In this document: piece by piece, positions 28,766 through 38,489 of the stretch
How positions within the stretch are numbered: the stretch's first letter is position 1
How the letters are laid out: each line of letters starts with the position of its first letter
Assembly (NCBI GenBank): GCA_017617125.1
Contig: JAFZWY010000048.1
Location: 1 to 64,000 of the forward strand
DNA length: 64,000 nt
Source: Bacteroidales bacterium
GTDB lineage: Bacteria > Bacteroidota > Bacteroidia > Bacteroidales > ML635J-15
Direction of reading: 5' to 3'
Made by a program: the position numbers and the translations under genes
The notes under the pieces: model-generated
Databases searched by the model: none
The model's input: only the letters and a program-made list of their open reading frames with translations
Told to the model about the DNA's origin: nothing

Positions 28766-31700
28766 TGTTTCCTTTTTTCGTTTTTACACTTCCGTCAAAC
28801 ATTTCGGCTTCTACATAATACGAATATGTATCCTGATTCTGTATCTTTCCTCCGATAGTTCCGTCCCAGCCAGTGTGCAGGTCATCGGTAAAGAATATTT
28901 CTTCGCCCCAGCGGTTGAATATGCGGAACTGGCGCAACTTTTTTATGCCAAGTCCGCGCACATATACAATATTGTTGCCATCGCCAACACTTGTGGGCGT
29001 AAATGCTGCCGGTACGTCAAGCGTAAGTTTCATATCGACACCGACAAATATGTCGAAACTAGTTTCGATACAGCCGAGAGTGTCCCTAAGTATAAGTGTA
29101 AAGTTGGTGTTTTCGAGCGGGAACAATCGTATCGAGTCGCAGTTTCCTGTAAACGAATATTCTTCAGGTGAGATATAGCAATCGAGATCGGTGTTGGCAA
29201 CAACCACTGCTGTCGCAGTATCTCCAATGTTTATGCCGAATGCCTGTTGACTTATTTCTGCTTCATATGGATATAGCACTTTTACCAAAATAGAATCCAT
29301 TGTCATACATCCTTTTTCATTAAACGTATAAACATGGTAAATGGTTGCCTCGTTTGGTGAAATAGTTTGTACTTGTGCACTGTCGTCGATAGGAAGCGAC
29401 CAGTAGTATGATGTGCCACCATATGCAAAAATCTGCGTCTTGTTGCCTTTACATATTGTAGTGTCGTTGCTCGTGTGTGCTTCGGGGCTCCTATACACAA
29501 GATACTGACGTGAAATACTGTCGATACAGCCTAGCGAGTCTGTAATTGCAAGTGAAACTACATTCAGAAGGTCTGTTGTAGACGAGGTGTTCGTCCAAAA
29601 TACAGAATTTCCGCTTGAGTATGGAACTCCGTTTACATACCATTGCTCTTCAGCGTTTGCAGGACCCAAATATGAGAGGTTGCCTTCCAATGGTGAACAG
29701 GAGCCGTCTACTATAGTGTTTCCTGCTGTGTCGACAAGGCTGAAATCTGCCATTATCTTGTATACATACACTTGTTCGGCGAATTCTACCGTGCAGTTTT
29801 CGTTTTGTAGCGACAATGTGACTGGAAAATATCCCGATTGTGGCACATAACCATACTGATGATCTACATTTTCGCTGTAATATGAGTAACCGCCGCCTAC
29901 AACCCATACGAAACTGTCCACATCGACAATGTTTGTCATTGCAAAATGCACTGTTCCGCCAGCACAAATTACGGTATCGCTTATCGATATGTCTGCAGCT
30001 GGACCAGAAATCTCTACAGTCTGCGTATACGACGAACTACAGCCTCCGCTACTTAAAATCTCAAGGTTTATGTCGTAGGTTCCTGGCAAGGTGTAAAGGT
30101 GGCGAGGTGTATTTATGTTCAGTATGTTGCCGTTGCCCATGTTCCAGTTGTACTGCAGATATGTGTTTTCTGGTTCTACCTGTACAGAATTATGAATAGT
30201 TGGACATACGGGATAACAGTTGTATGATAGGCTGTCGAGGCTAAAAGCTGCCGATATTATTCTTTCAACCGTTACCGCATTTTCGTACGTGGCGGTGTCG
30301 CTACAAACGTTTGTTCCGTTATTGCGCATAGAAGCCACATGTGATATGGTATAATTTCCAGCCTGTGCATATTGGTGCGTAATATGTCCGCTACTTCCCT
30401 CGGCTAATGTTCCGTCACCGAAATCCCATTCGTGCCATGCGTCGCTGGCTTCCGATGTGAAAATCTGTTCGGAGCCAAGACATATGTTGTAGTCAAAGTC
30501 AATTTCGGCATTGGGAGTTTCGAATACTTTAACTCTATTGTTGTAAACTCTTGTGAACTGGCATCCGTGCATAGTCATTAGTAAAACCGAAACATTGTAT
30601 GTGCCAGCATTGGTGTATGTGTGTTGTACCGATTCTCCTTGAATTGGCTCAGAACCGTCGCCAAAATACCATGCGACCGAATAAATTTGTTCGTCGCTGT
30701 TGTTGTCGGTGATTTCAAAATCAAAGGTTGTCGGAGCGCACCCTGCTACGGTATTGTTTGGAGTTATGGTCGGATATATGTCGACCACATAAACTTGCTT
30801 TGTAAAGGAGTATGTGCATCCGTTTGGCATACGGCAGTATGCAACTACGTCGTATACGCCACTTTGTTCGTATTGGTGCCGTGAGTCGATAACTCCCGTG
30901 ATTGGAATCCAATGAAGTTGGGAGGGATCTCCGCTGTTTTCCCAGTCAAATGCCACTTCGGTAAAATCGGGAGCGTATATTACTATTGCAGAAAGTATAT
31001 TGTATATGCAGAGAGTGTCGGACGAGAGTACCCAAGTAAACGAAGGTGGCATTACATTGCAATTGATCGTATATGAATTTTCACATCCAGAGTCATCGTT
31101 ATGTGCGGTAAACTTACAAGCATAGTGCCCGTATAACTGGAATGTAAACGCAATGGAATCGGTAGTGGAATGAGGGTCGAAGAATAGAGAGTCACCTCTG
31201 TCTGTGTCGTATATCAGCCATTCCCAGTATTGGGCGCCACGGTTTTCTACAACCTTGAACGAATAGTCGAATGGCGACGAGCAATCGTAATATGAAGCTA
31301 CGTGTGTGATGGGCGGCTTTACGTATATGCTGTCCCAAGGCACTACATCAGAACGGCAGTTCTGGTATTCTACTACAATTCCAACATTGTTCCATCCTGT
31401 GTCGACGGAGAAAGTGTATGGCCTGTATGTGTTGATAGATTGAACTTCCCATATTTTGTTGGCAGCGCTGATGGCAAAGTAATAGTTATAGTTGTCGGAA
31501 CTTCCCGCCATTGAATTATATAGGTATACCGGATCGTTTGGGCAGAGGGAGTCGCGCGGGATAAAATGGTGCATGGTGTTGGTAACTCCAAAATTTTCCG
31601 GCGAAACTTGTGTACCTGTCATTATTCCGGAAGCATCGAGCAAGTCGCTTGTCGCCGTGCATCCAGAAGTGTCGGTAATTGTGAGATATGGATGGAAAAT

Positions 31701-33197
31701 GCCTACTTCTGAATATATATGGCTAACCGATGGCGTGGTGGTGTTGATTGATGTGCCATCGTCGAAATTCCAGAGGAAATCGACAATTGCCGAATTGCTA
31801 GTATATTCCGAACTGTTAGTAAATGTTATAGTATAGGGAGCGCATCCTCCGTCGTCGGATGAATAAAGTCCTGCCGCGGGCTGGTTTATCACTATTTCGG
31901 GACCGGTGAATCTTGATGTGCATCCTCCTGGAGAACTGACATAAAGTGATGGCGTGAACCTTCCGTTTCGTGAATAGGCGTGTGCGCATTCTTCGCTGAA
32001 CCCCAAATATGTGTCGTCAAAAATATATGTGTATGTTAAGTTCTCGCCAATAGAAGTGCTTATGAAGTTGACCACGAACGGGTAGGTGCACGAAAATAGG
32101 TCTTCTGGTTCGGTGCGGAACGAAGCTTGTACCTCAACAACTTCGATATTGAAAACCCGCGATTGCTGGCATTGCCCGTTGGGGTCTACGGTGAACAATA
32201 CTTCGTAGTTCCCAGTTTGCGTGTATGTGTGAAAAATATCGTCGCCTTGCTGTATTGGTGTTCCATCACCGAAATCCCATTGGCACGACAAATCCATAAT
32301 ATTGCTTCTGAAGCGCATGGGGGTATTTAAACAAGCTTGTTCGGGAATAGAAAAGTCCGGCGAAATTATTCCAAGTTCTACCATATCGGCCTCTGTTACA
32401 GTATTGCTGCATCCGTACGAATCGACAACCGTAAGCGATACGTCGTAGTTTCCAATCTGCATGTAGGTGTGCATTGGATTGTCTTCGTTGCTGGTGGAAT
32501 CGTCTCCGAAATACCAGGTTGCTTCGTAACCGCCACCAAGTCCGGCATCGGTAGATATTGCTGACGAAAAATAAACATTGTGCGGAGCAGTACACCAATG
32601 TGTGTCGCTGGCATAGATGGATACGTCGGGCTTTTGCGAGAGTGTAAGCATTTGCGAATGCTTCATGTTTTGGCAGCCGTTGGCATCGGTAACCTCAAGT
32701 GTTAGGGTAAATATACCAGGTGATGTGTATGTATGCCATATGTCTGAACCTACGTCAGTTGTGCCATCTTCGAAGTACCATTTCCATTCTGTTATTGGGG
32801 CGTCGCCAGGTTCGGAAACGCTGCTGAACTGATACTGGAACGGCACGCATCCAACTATGGCACTGTCGTTGAATAGTGCTGTAGGACCATTGAATATCAC
32901 AACTTCATGATTGGCGGTGGCTGTCTGTCCGTTGCTTTCGACGGTAACCGAAATATTGTAATGTCCTGGTGTAAGGTACGAGAACGTAGGCTCTGCCAGT
33001 AGCGATACATCGCCGTTGCCCGACGACCACGAGTACGAAACATTCCCACTGGCGCCAGACAAGTTGCAGCCAAAAGTAAGTATTTGCGGGGCACAGCCTT
33101 CGAATGTGCCGGTTATCGAAACCTCCAATTGGGCTTTTGCCGACAACCCGATTAGGATTGTAATAAATAGCAATACTATGTTTTTAAGTATTTTCAT
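28749..33197 (-). CDS. PKD-repeat surface protein with T9SS type B C-terminal domain, paralogue 1
   Basis: 1482 aa. I chose the ATG at 33197, which gives a proper signal peptide (MKILKNIVLLFITILIGLSAKAQ). The frame stays open to 33344, but that extension is low-complexity upstream DNA. The domain plan is the same as its neighbour: an N-terminal domain with SYSWSSGNGDVSLL, then many PKD repeats (WYFGDDSTSNEDNPMHTY, CQWDFGDGTPIQQGDDIFHTY part, WYFGDGSEPIQGESVQHTY). The type B sorting domain LDVPAAFTPTSVGDGNNIVY ... FRIFNRWGEEIFFTDDLHTGWDG ends KKGNIVLIK. First gene of the minus-strand pair; it diverges from porP/porE-like genes across a 136-base shared promoter region. Likely surface-exposed or secreted; ligand unknown. 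Confidence 0.88.
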   Translation of the reverse strand: MKILKNIVLLFITILIGLSAKAQLEVSITGTFEGCAPQILTFGCNLSGASGNVSYSWSSGNGDVSLLAEPTFSYLTPGHYNISVTVESNGQTATANHEVVIFNGPTALFNDSAIVGCVPFQYQFSSVSEPGDAPITEWKWYFEDGTTDVGSDIWHTYTSPGIFTLTLEVTDANGCQNMKHSQMLTLSQKPDVSIYASDTHWCTAPHNVYFSSAISTDAGLGGGYEATWYFGDDSTSNEDNPMHTYMQIGNYDVSLTVVDSYGCSNTVTEADMVELGIISPDFSIPEQACLNTPMRFRSNIMDLSCQWDFGDGTPIQQGDDIFHTYTQTGNYEVLFTVDPNGQCQQSRVFNIEVVEVQASFRTEPEDLFSCTYPFVVNFISTSIGENLTYTYIFDDTYLGFSEECAHAYSRNGRFTPSLYVSSPGGCTSRFTGPEIVINQPAAGLYSSDDGGCAPYTITFTNSSEYTSNSAIVDFLWNFDDGTSINTTTPSVSHIYSEVGIFHPYLTITDTSGCTATSDLLDASGIMTGTQVSPENFGVTNTMHHFIPRDSLCPNDPVYLYNSMAGSSDNYNYYFAISAANKIWEVQSINTYRPYTFSVDTGWNNVGIVVEYQNCRSDVVPWDSIYVKPPITHVASYYDCSSPFDYSFKVVENRGAQYWEWLIYDTDRGDSLFFDPHSTTDSIAFTFQLYGHYACKFTAHNDDSGCENSYTINCNVMPPSFTWVLSSDTLCIYNILSAIVIYAPDFTEVAFDWENSGDPSQLHWIPITGVIDSRHQYEQSGVYDVVAYCRMPNGCTYSFTKQVYVVDIYPTITPNNTVAGCAPTTFDFEITDNNSDEQIYSVAWYFGDGSEPIQGESVQHTYTNAGTYNVSVLLMTMHGCQFTRVYNNRVKVFETPNAEIDFDYNICLGSEQIFTSEASDAWHEWDFGDGTLAEGSSGHITHQYAQAGNYTISHVASMRNNGTNVCSDTATYENAVTVERIISAAFSLDSLSYNCYPVCPTIHNSVQVEPENTYLQYNWNMGNGNILNINTPRHLYTLPGTYDINLEILSSGGCSSSYTQTVEISGPAADISISDTVICAGGTVHFAMTNIVDVDSFVWVVGGGYSYYSENVDHQYGYVPQSGYFPVTLSLQNENCTVEFAEQVYVYKIMADFSLVDTAGNTIVDGSCSPLEGNLSYLGPANAEEQWYVNGVPYSSGNSVFWTNTSSTTDLLNVVSLAITDSLGCIDSISRQYLVYRSPEAHTSNDTTICKGNKTQIFAYGGTSYYWSLPIDDSAQVQTISPNEATIYHVYTFNEKGCMTMDSILVKVLYPYEAEISQQAFGINIGDTATAVVVANTDLDCYISPEEYSFTGNCDSIRLFPLENTNFTLILRDTLGCIETSFDIFVGVDMKLTLDVPAAFTPTSVGDGNNIVYVRGLGIKKLRQFRIFNRWGEEIFFTDDLHTGWDGTIGGKIQNQDTYSYYVEAEMFDGSVKTKKGNIVLIK

Positions 33198-33226
33198 AAT
33201 GTCAATACAAAAACTAAATACGTCTG

Positions 33227-33234
33227 CAAAAATA
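33227..33234 (-). promoter_or_regulatory. -7 box (TATTTTTG) for the PKD gene pair
   Basis: On the minus strand TATTTTTG matches TAnnTTTG, about 30 bases before the ATG at 33197. No clear upstream TTTG. Confidence 0.4.
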
Positions 33235-33283
33235 ATCAAAAATATGTAAGTTGTAAAAAAATAAAAAAATGTTTTGAAAAATT

Positions 33284-33313
33284 TTTGTCGTTCGAAACGA
33301 ATATATATTTTTG
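33284..33313 (+). promoter_or_regulatory. Bacteroidota-type promoter for the porP-porE-like operon
   Basis: TTTG (33284-33287), 18-base spacer, TATTTTTG (33306-33313). The start codon follows 20 bases later, which supports 33334 as the translation start. Confidence 0.65.
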
Positions 33314-33333
33314 CATTGAAAAACGTGGCATTT

Positions 33334-34347
33334 ATGAGATACACTTATATATTATATATATTGCTCGCGATGCTTGTGCTCCGAATCTCATGTTTCGGTC
33401 AGGACATACATTTTACGCAATATTATGCCGTACCGCTGGTTTTTAATCCGGCGGCTACAGGTGCCTTCGACGAGGACCTGCGTTTTTCGAACAACTACCG
33501 TACACAATGGAGCGCCATCGGAGTACCATACCAGACAATATCGGTGTCTATTGATGCACCAGTGCGTTTCCGTGGCAAGTCGGGTTTGGGTGTCGGCTTT
33601 ATGTTCCTTCACGACAAGTCGGGCGGTACAAAGCTTACTGCCAACAAGTTCATGATTTCGGCATCGTACATATATAATATAAACAAGAAGCAAAATGTTA
33701 TTGCTGGCCTGCAGGGTGGATACGTCGACAAGCACTTCACCCTCGACGGTGTAACGCTACCAAGCCAGTACAATCCTGAAACAGGTATGTTCGACCTTAA
33801 TTTGCCCAACAACGTTACCGATATGGAAACGTCGCTCGGCTATTTCGATATGAATGCAGGAGTATTGTACCATGCTAAGTTCCAGAAGGTTGAACCTACG
33901 GCAAGTATTTCTGTCCTGCACCTGAATTCGCCACAGGAGACTTTCTGCAACATCGACACAAAGTTACCGCCGCGTATGCTTTTTAGCGCCGAGGTGGGAA
34001 TAAGTTGTCCGCAATCGTGGACCGTAACGCCGCATTTGCTCACCACTTTCACAAAAAAGACTGAGGAACTGCTGTTCGGTGCATTGGCGGAGCATCCAAT
34101 TCCAACAAAAGTCATAACGTCGGCATTCTTCGGAGCAGGCGGAAGAACATCGTTTTCTAATTTCGATGCTGCAATGCTAACGGCCGGACTTACATTCTAC
34201 GGAATAACAGTTGCTGCAAGCTACGACATTAACCTGTCGAAACTTATGCAGGCGACAAATGCTCGCGGAGCATTCGAGATTTCGCTTATCTACAAGCTGA
34301 AATTCGCCAAGAAAAACTTTATAACATTACCATGCGATAGATTCTGA
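33334..34347 (+). CDS. PorP/SprF-family T9SS outer-membrane protein
   Basis: 337 aa from the ATG at 33334, with signal peptide MRYTYILYILLAMLVLRIS. The frame is open to 33274, but that extension overlaps the promoter. The start of the mature protein is the family hallmark: QDIHFTQYYAVPLVFNPA, then TGAFDEDLRFSNNYRTQW. The rest is a beta-barrel with aromatic strands and an IYNINKKQNVIAGLQGGY stretch. PorP/SprF proteins sit in the outer membrane; PorP works with the PorK/PorN/PorE ring and SprF is needed for a specific type B cargo. Its position, divergent from two type B cargo genes and 3 bases upstream of a PorE-like gene, suggests a cargo-specific SprF role. Confidence 0.9.
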   Translation: MRYTYILYILLAMLVLRISCFGQDIHFTQYYAVPLVFNPAATGAFDEDLRFSNNYRTQWSAIGVPYQTISVSIDAPVRFRGKSGLGVGFMFLHDKSGGTKLTANKFMISASYIYNINKKQNVIAGLQGGYVDKHFTLDGVTLPSQYNPETGMFDLNLPNNVTDMETSLGYFDMNAGVLYHAKFQKVEPTASISVLHLNSPQETFCNIDTKLPPRMLFSAEVGISCPQSWTVTPHLLTTFTKKTEELLFGALAEHPIPTKVITSAFFGAGGRTSFSNFDAAMLTAGLTFYGITVAASYDINLSKLMQATNARGAFEISLIYKLKFAKKNFITLPCDRF

Positions 34348-34349
34348 AT

Positions 34350-36506
34350 ATGAAGGTTGGTAATATGAAAATATCGGTACAAAGGAATTCTGTTTTGCGC
34401 ACGCTGATGCTGGCCGTCATGGCGATAATGATGTCATCAACTTTTGTGCTGGCTCAAAACGCCAACAAGAAAGTGCCACCGAAGTCGAAACTTTTGAGCG
34501 CGGCCAAGAATGCTCTATACGATGGTGATGTTTTTACGGCTACCGACAACTATCGCGAGTACGACGACAATTATCCAGGGAATGCGAAGGTGCAGAAAAA
34601 ACTAGCATATCTCTATTGGCAGGAAAAGAACTATCCCGAAGCACAGAAATATTTCAGTAAGACATTCAGGAACGACAGCAAGACAAATCTTATCGAGTTG
34701 TACTATTCGGCAAAATGCCTTCACATAATGGGCAAGTACGACGAGGCAAAGAAGGAGTACGAGAGGTTTGCTTCGGTGGCTCGATCCGACAAGAGCCTAC
34801 GCGAGTATACAAAACTGGCAAAGTCGCTGGCCGAGGATATGTCGAGGATTGCCGTCGACAGCACCGACAAGAATATTCTTGTGCATCATCTCGATTCTAC
34901 GATAAACAGTAAGCATATAAATACGGCACCTGTTCCATACGAAGGCAACACCTTGATTTTCGGTTCGTTGCGCGAAAATGAAATCAACTATTACAATACA
35001 TACGATGATACCTTGCCCACACGCAAGTTTTACGTTGCCCGCGAGGATTCTGAGTTGGAATGGTCGTTTGTGGGCGAGTTCGACACTATATTCAATAGTA
35101 ACGAATACGATGTGAGCAATGGTGCATTTTCGGCCGACAAGCGAAGATTCTTCTTTACCAAATGTTGGAAGGACGACCATGGAAAGCGCCTTTGCGAAAT
35201 TTATATGTCGAAGCTGGCTAATGGCGTATGGCAGACACCTGAGCGACTTCCCGACGCGGTGAATGCAAGTGGTTTCACATCGACAATGCCTACCGTTGGT
35301 GTATCGCGTCAGAATGCCGACGTGCTGTATTTTGTTTCCGACCGCGAAGGCGGCCGCGGTGGTCTCGATTTGTGGTTCTCGTACTACACTTCGAAGGACA
35401 AAGGTTGGAAGGAAGCCAAGAACTGTGGCAAGGTAGTGAATACCGCAGGCGACGAAATTACTCCTTTCTACGATGCCATTACGCGAACACTCTATTATAG
35501 TTCCGACGGAATGCTGGGATATGGTGGCTTTGATATCTACAAGACTACTGGCGAAGGCAAAAATTTCGAGGCTCCGCAGAATTTGGGCAGACCTATCAAC
35601 TCGAATTACGACGACCTTTATTATACAATCGACGAAAGCCGCCGAAAGGGTTTCATGTCGTCGAACCGCGACGGAGGATATTCGTTGCGTAGCAAAAACT
35701 GCTGCGACGATATCTACGAGTTCATATATCGCGACCATATTGTGGTGGCAGTCGACGGAAAGGTGATTGGTATAACCGACTCGACATTCTTCCGCACGAT
35801 AGAAAAGGAATATGAAAAAACTCGCACAGTAGACTACAAGGCTATCGAAAATTCGGATAAGGCCGAAATACTACACGACTATCGAGTCGACTTGTATATG
35901 ACCGGTAGCGACGGAAAGAATTATTTCCTAAAGACTACCACCACTGGCGACAGCTTGTATTTCTTCAACCTTGAGCGCGATGTCGACTACTACATCAGTG
36001 TGAAGGACTACAACAACAGGGAAAAGGTTCTGGCATTCACTACGAACGGAATAACACATTCCGATACGCTGCATCTCGACCCGATAATTATCGGAGCCTT
36101 GCCGTCGCGGGCTTTCGTGGTGGAGAACATTTACTACGATTTTGCTAAGTACAATTTGCGAGACGAATCTAAGATAGTGATAGACACTACAATCTACAAG
36201 ATTCTGAACGCATATCCGAAAATCATTGTCGAAATCAGTTCGCATACCGATAGCATCGGTACCGACGAAAGCAATATGATTTTGTCGCAGAATAGAGCGC
36301 AATCGGTGGTAAATTATTTGATACAAAGGGGAATACGTCCAGAACGCCTTGTTGCTAAGGGCTATGGCGAAGCCAAGCCTATAGCTCCTAATTCAAATCC
36401 CGATGGTTCCGACAATCCCGAAGGCAGACAACGAAACCGCCGAACCGAATTCCGCGTCATAGGTCATATCGACGATGATGCCGAAATCTTGTACGAATAC
36501 GAGTAA
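34350..36506 (+). CDS. PorE-like OmpA-family protein with TPR and PD40 propeller
   Basis: 718 aa with a signal peptide (the ATG at 34350, or the second ATG at 34365: MKISVQRNSVLRTLMLAV ... VLAQ). Order of domains: TPR-like helices (about 35-150; KKLAYLYWQEKNYPEAQKYF), a PD40/WD40-like propeller (about 190-470; VSDREGGRGGLDLWFS, YSSDGMLGYGGFDIYKT, FMSSNRDGGY), a carboxypeptidase-regulatory-like linker, and an OmpA C-terminal domain (about 595-710) with SSHTDSIGTDESNMILSQNR. The OmpA domain binds peptidoglycan. This four-part plan matches Porphyromonas PorE, which tethers the T9SS to the cell wall. It is co-transcribed with the PorP/SprF gene (2-base gap). It could be the housekeeping PorE or a dedicated paralogue. 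Confidence 0.85.
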   Translation: MKVGNMKISVQRNSVLRTLMLAVMAIMMSSTFVLAQNANKKVPPKSKLLSAAKNALYDGDVFTATDNYREYDDNYPGNAKVQKKLAYLYWQEKNYPEAQKYFSKTFRNDSKTNLIELYYSAKCLHIMGKYDEAKKEYERFASVARSDKSLREYTKLAKSLAEDMSRIAVDSTDKNILVHHLDSTINSKHINTAPVPYEGNTLIFGSLRENEINYYNTYDDTLPTRKFYVAREDSELEWSFVGEFDTIFNSNEYDVSNGAFSADKRRFFFTKCWKDDHGKRLCEIYMSKLANGVWQTPERLPDAVNASGFTSTMPTVGVSRQNADVLYFVSDREGGRGGLDLWFSYYTSKDKGWKEAKNCGKVVNTAGDEITPFYDAITRTLYYSSDGMLGYGGFDIYKTTGEGKNFEAPQNLGRPINSNYDDLYYTIDESRRKGFMSSNRDGGYSLRSKNCCDDIYEFIYRDHIVVAVDGKVIGITDSTFFRTIEKEYEKTRTVDYKAIENSDKAEILHDYRVDLYMTGSDGKNYFLKTTTTGDSLYFFNLERDVDYYISVKDYNNREKVLAFTTNGITHSDTLHLDPIIIGALPSRAFVVENIYYDFAKYNLRDESKIVIDTTIYKILNAYPKIIVEISSHTDSIGTDESNMILSQNRAQSVVNYLIQRGIRPERLVAKGYGEAKPIAPNSNPDGSDNPEGRQRNRRTEFRVIGHIDDDAEILYEYE

Positions 36507-36822
36507 GCACAATTGATAGTTGAAAGTTAAGAGTTGATAGTTGATAGTAGAAGTCGTTGCGAGCAACGACTTCTACTATTCGAATCCTCAAATCTTCAAA
36601 TTTTCAACCTTCAGCTCAGCGCAGCTAAATTCTCGAATCTTCAAATCTTTGAACCAGCACTTCGACCCTTCGACTACGCTCAGGGAGCGAAGCTCAGTGA
36701 CCGGCAAACCGGAAACTTGAAACTTAGAAACGGTGCCAGCCATAGAAACTTAGAAACGTGAAACTAGAAACAGCGCAGCGTAGAAACGGGCGTCAGCCCT
36801 TGAACGGCGCAGCCATTGAAAC
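36507..36822. repeat. Gene-free 316-base mosaic of dispersed repeat words
   Basis: No credible gene. From left to right: gttgatagttgat-type direct repeats (about 36516-36550), a 36-base perfect hairpin (36544-36579), two tcgaatc..tcaaatc..tcaaa lines (about 36579 and 36632), a cttcgac/cgctcaggg module (36658-36692), and a run of agaaac words (36712-36822) including agaaacggtgccagccata at 36726-36744. The same words recur in other gaps of the window. Confidence 0.75.
36544..36579. repeat. Perfect 17-bp hairpin (palindrome with 2-base loop)
   Basis: atagtagaagtcgttgc (36544-36560) is the exact reverse complement of gcaacgacttctactat (36563-36579). There is no T-run on either side, so it does not look like an ordinary terminator, although it lies 38 bases after the porE-like stop. 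Confidence 0.85.
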
Positions 36823-38343
36823 TTATCGTAACAAGTCGAACCAGTCGGAATTGAAGTCTGTGTCGTCGGCAAATCCGCTTTTTTTCAGTTTGCGGTATGC
36901 CCATTCGTCGGCATAGTTCCATTCAAGGATGTTTTGGCTTTCGTATTCGTCAACAAACTCGCGGATTTTCATCTTTATAAGGATTTCATATTTTTTTGAC
37001 GAGATGAAATAATCCTGTCTTGTGTCGAACTTCATGGCCTGCTGTTGCTGTTGGTCGATAAGATCGAGTTCCTCTCTTGTCTTTACAAGGTATGGCAGGG
37101 CTGAATTGTCGAGTTTAGCCATGAACGAGTATTCGATGAAGGCACTGTCGCTGTGTGCGAAATTGTAATCGGCTATGACAATGTTCCAGTTCACTAGTGC
37201 CGAAAGCGATATTACAACCATGAAGGCATAGCTGTTGACCTTGAACAGGTAGAACATTGATTTGCGACGGCTTACCTTAATCATGATTGAGATAAGTCCG
37301 ACAATTACAAGCACAAGGAAGAAGAATACAGTAATACGTCCGAACGCCAGTCCGAAATACTTCACATACCAGAAGTTCCTGAGTCCTACCGAAAGTGTCA
37401 TGAAGCAGTTTTGTGCAAGCCAGATCATGGTTAGAATCTTCAGTAACTTGTTACGGCTGTAGAAGTTGAGATTTTCGCGGAAGAACAGCAGGGCAATCAT
37501 CTGCGAAATTAGTATTGCAAACGAAAGTATCCATGTGCCTTCATGAACGAATTCCTTCAAGAACGAGCCGTCCCATGAGTATAACCATACATAGCGAACG
37601 TCGCTGATGTTGAAGAACAACAGCACGATGTTGAGCATGCCAAGAAGGACAACACCGAAATAGTTGCGGTTCTTGAGCGTCTGCGAAAGTCCGCGTAAAA
37701 ATCTTCTTTTGCGTTTGTGTACCAAGGTCTCTTCCAGTCCCGATTCGTAGGTCATGAGCTTTTCGGTTTTCTTGCGGAATGCATAATTGGCGAAAACAAG
37801 ACCAACAAGGAACAGAACTATGAATTCAAAGTCGAGCGACTGTATAATGTCGCTAACCCAATCTCCAAATTTGGAACTGCCGAGCGAATACAGTATTATA
37901 AATGCCAGCGTTATTACAAATGCAAGCACTGTGAGCCAGAATACCTTGCTCTTTTTCATCTTGGGTTCTCCGTCCTCGTGTTTGCGGTTCATCTGTGGAA
38001 CGAACGCAAGTGCAGCGTTGCGGAACGATTCGAAGGTGGCAAACATATAGCTGCGGTAGTTCTTAAACACAATTATGCTGTTGCAGGTGAAGAACATCAG
38101 GATGTTTACGAATATAGTCCAACCCGAATGCGAGTACAGAACAGCCAGCGATGTCGTCAGAAGTATGAGCAACGCGGTTATTGTCAGTTTGTTGAACTTG
38201 AAAGGTCTGTTGAGTATCAGCATTATCGGAATTGTTATCCATTCGAGTATTACAAGGTTTAGTCCGATGCTCTTTTCGAAGAACAACATTGTGAATACCA
38301 ATGCGGTAGCCACCGATGCGAAAATGTATGCAAGTCTTTTCAT
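36823..38343 (-). CDS. Polytopic membrane protein, DUF4153/DUF4173-like
   Basis: 506 aa with about ten hydrophobic segments: a first cluster within residues 5-110, a charged loop (QMNRKHEDGEPKMKKSK near 117-135), a second cluster from 135-205, another loop rich in Lys/Arg, and a third cluster 225-385. A soluble C-terminal part follows. The stretch HEGTWILSFAILISQMIALL followed by FRENLNFYSRN and WLAQNCFMTLSVGLRNFWYV resembles the DUF4153/DUF4173 membrane families, whose function is unknown. It is transcribed alone; a TATATTTG box lies at 38364-38371 on the minus strand. Confidence 0.65.
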   Translation of the reverse strand: MKRLAYIFASVATALVFTMLFFEKSIGLNLVILEWITIPIMLILNRPFKFNKLTITALLILLTTSLAVLYSHSGWTIFVNILMFFTCNSIIVFKNYRSYMFATFESFRNAALAFVPQMNRKHEDGEPKMKKSKVFWLTVLAFVITLAFIILYSLGSSKFGDWVSDIIQSLDFEFIVLFLVGLVFANYAFRKKTEKLMTYESGLEETLVHKRKRRFLRGLSQTLKNRNYFGVVLLGMLNIVLLFFNISDVRYVWLYSWDGSFLKEFVHEGTWILSFAILISQMIALLFFRENLNFYSRNKLLKILTMIWLAQNCFMTLSVGLRNFWYVKYFGLAFGRITVFFFLVLVIVGLISIMIKVSRRKSMFYLFKVNSYAFMVVISLSALVNWNIVIADYNFAHSDSAFIEYSFMAKLDNSALPYLVKTREELDLIDQQQQQAMKFDTRQDYFISSKKYEILIKMKIREFVDEYESQNILEWNYADEWAYRKLKKSGFADDTDFNSDWFDLLR

Positions 38344-38439
38344 GTCGTTACCTTTTTTTTGTGCAAATATAAAAATATAACAAACATTGTGCCTTATTTA
38401 TTGTGGTGGTGTTCACCTTTTTTAGTGTAGATGAAAAAC

Positions 38440-38471
38440 TTTGGCTTGGATGTAAAATTTATGTAAATTTG
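38440..38471 (+). promoter_or_regulatory. Bacteroidota-type promoter for the PfkB gene
   Basis: TTTG (38440-38443), 20-base spacer, TAAATTTG (38464-38471), 18 bases before the ATG at 38490. Confidence 0.7.
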
Positions 38472-38489
38472 CGGTCATAAAATTAAGTT

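Noticed and set aside
33198..33344. Upstream extension of the PKD paralogue 1
   Set aside because: It runs through the shared promoter region; the signal peptide begins at 33197.
34797..35738. 313-codon minus-strand frame inside the porE-like gene
   Set aside because: Antisense to the PD40 region; no motif and no start context.
36507..36822. CRISPR array or coding gene in the repeat-rich gap
   Set aside because: Repeats are of several different kinds with irregular spacing and no constant spacer length; the 75-codon frame at 36534 only translates repeat words.
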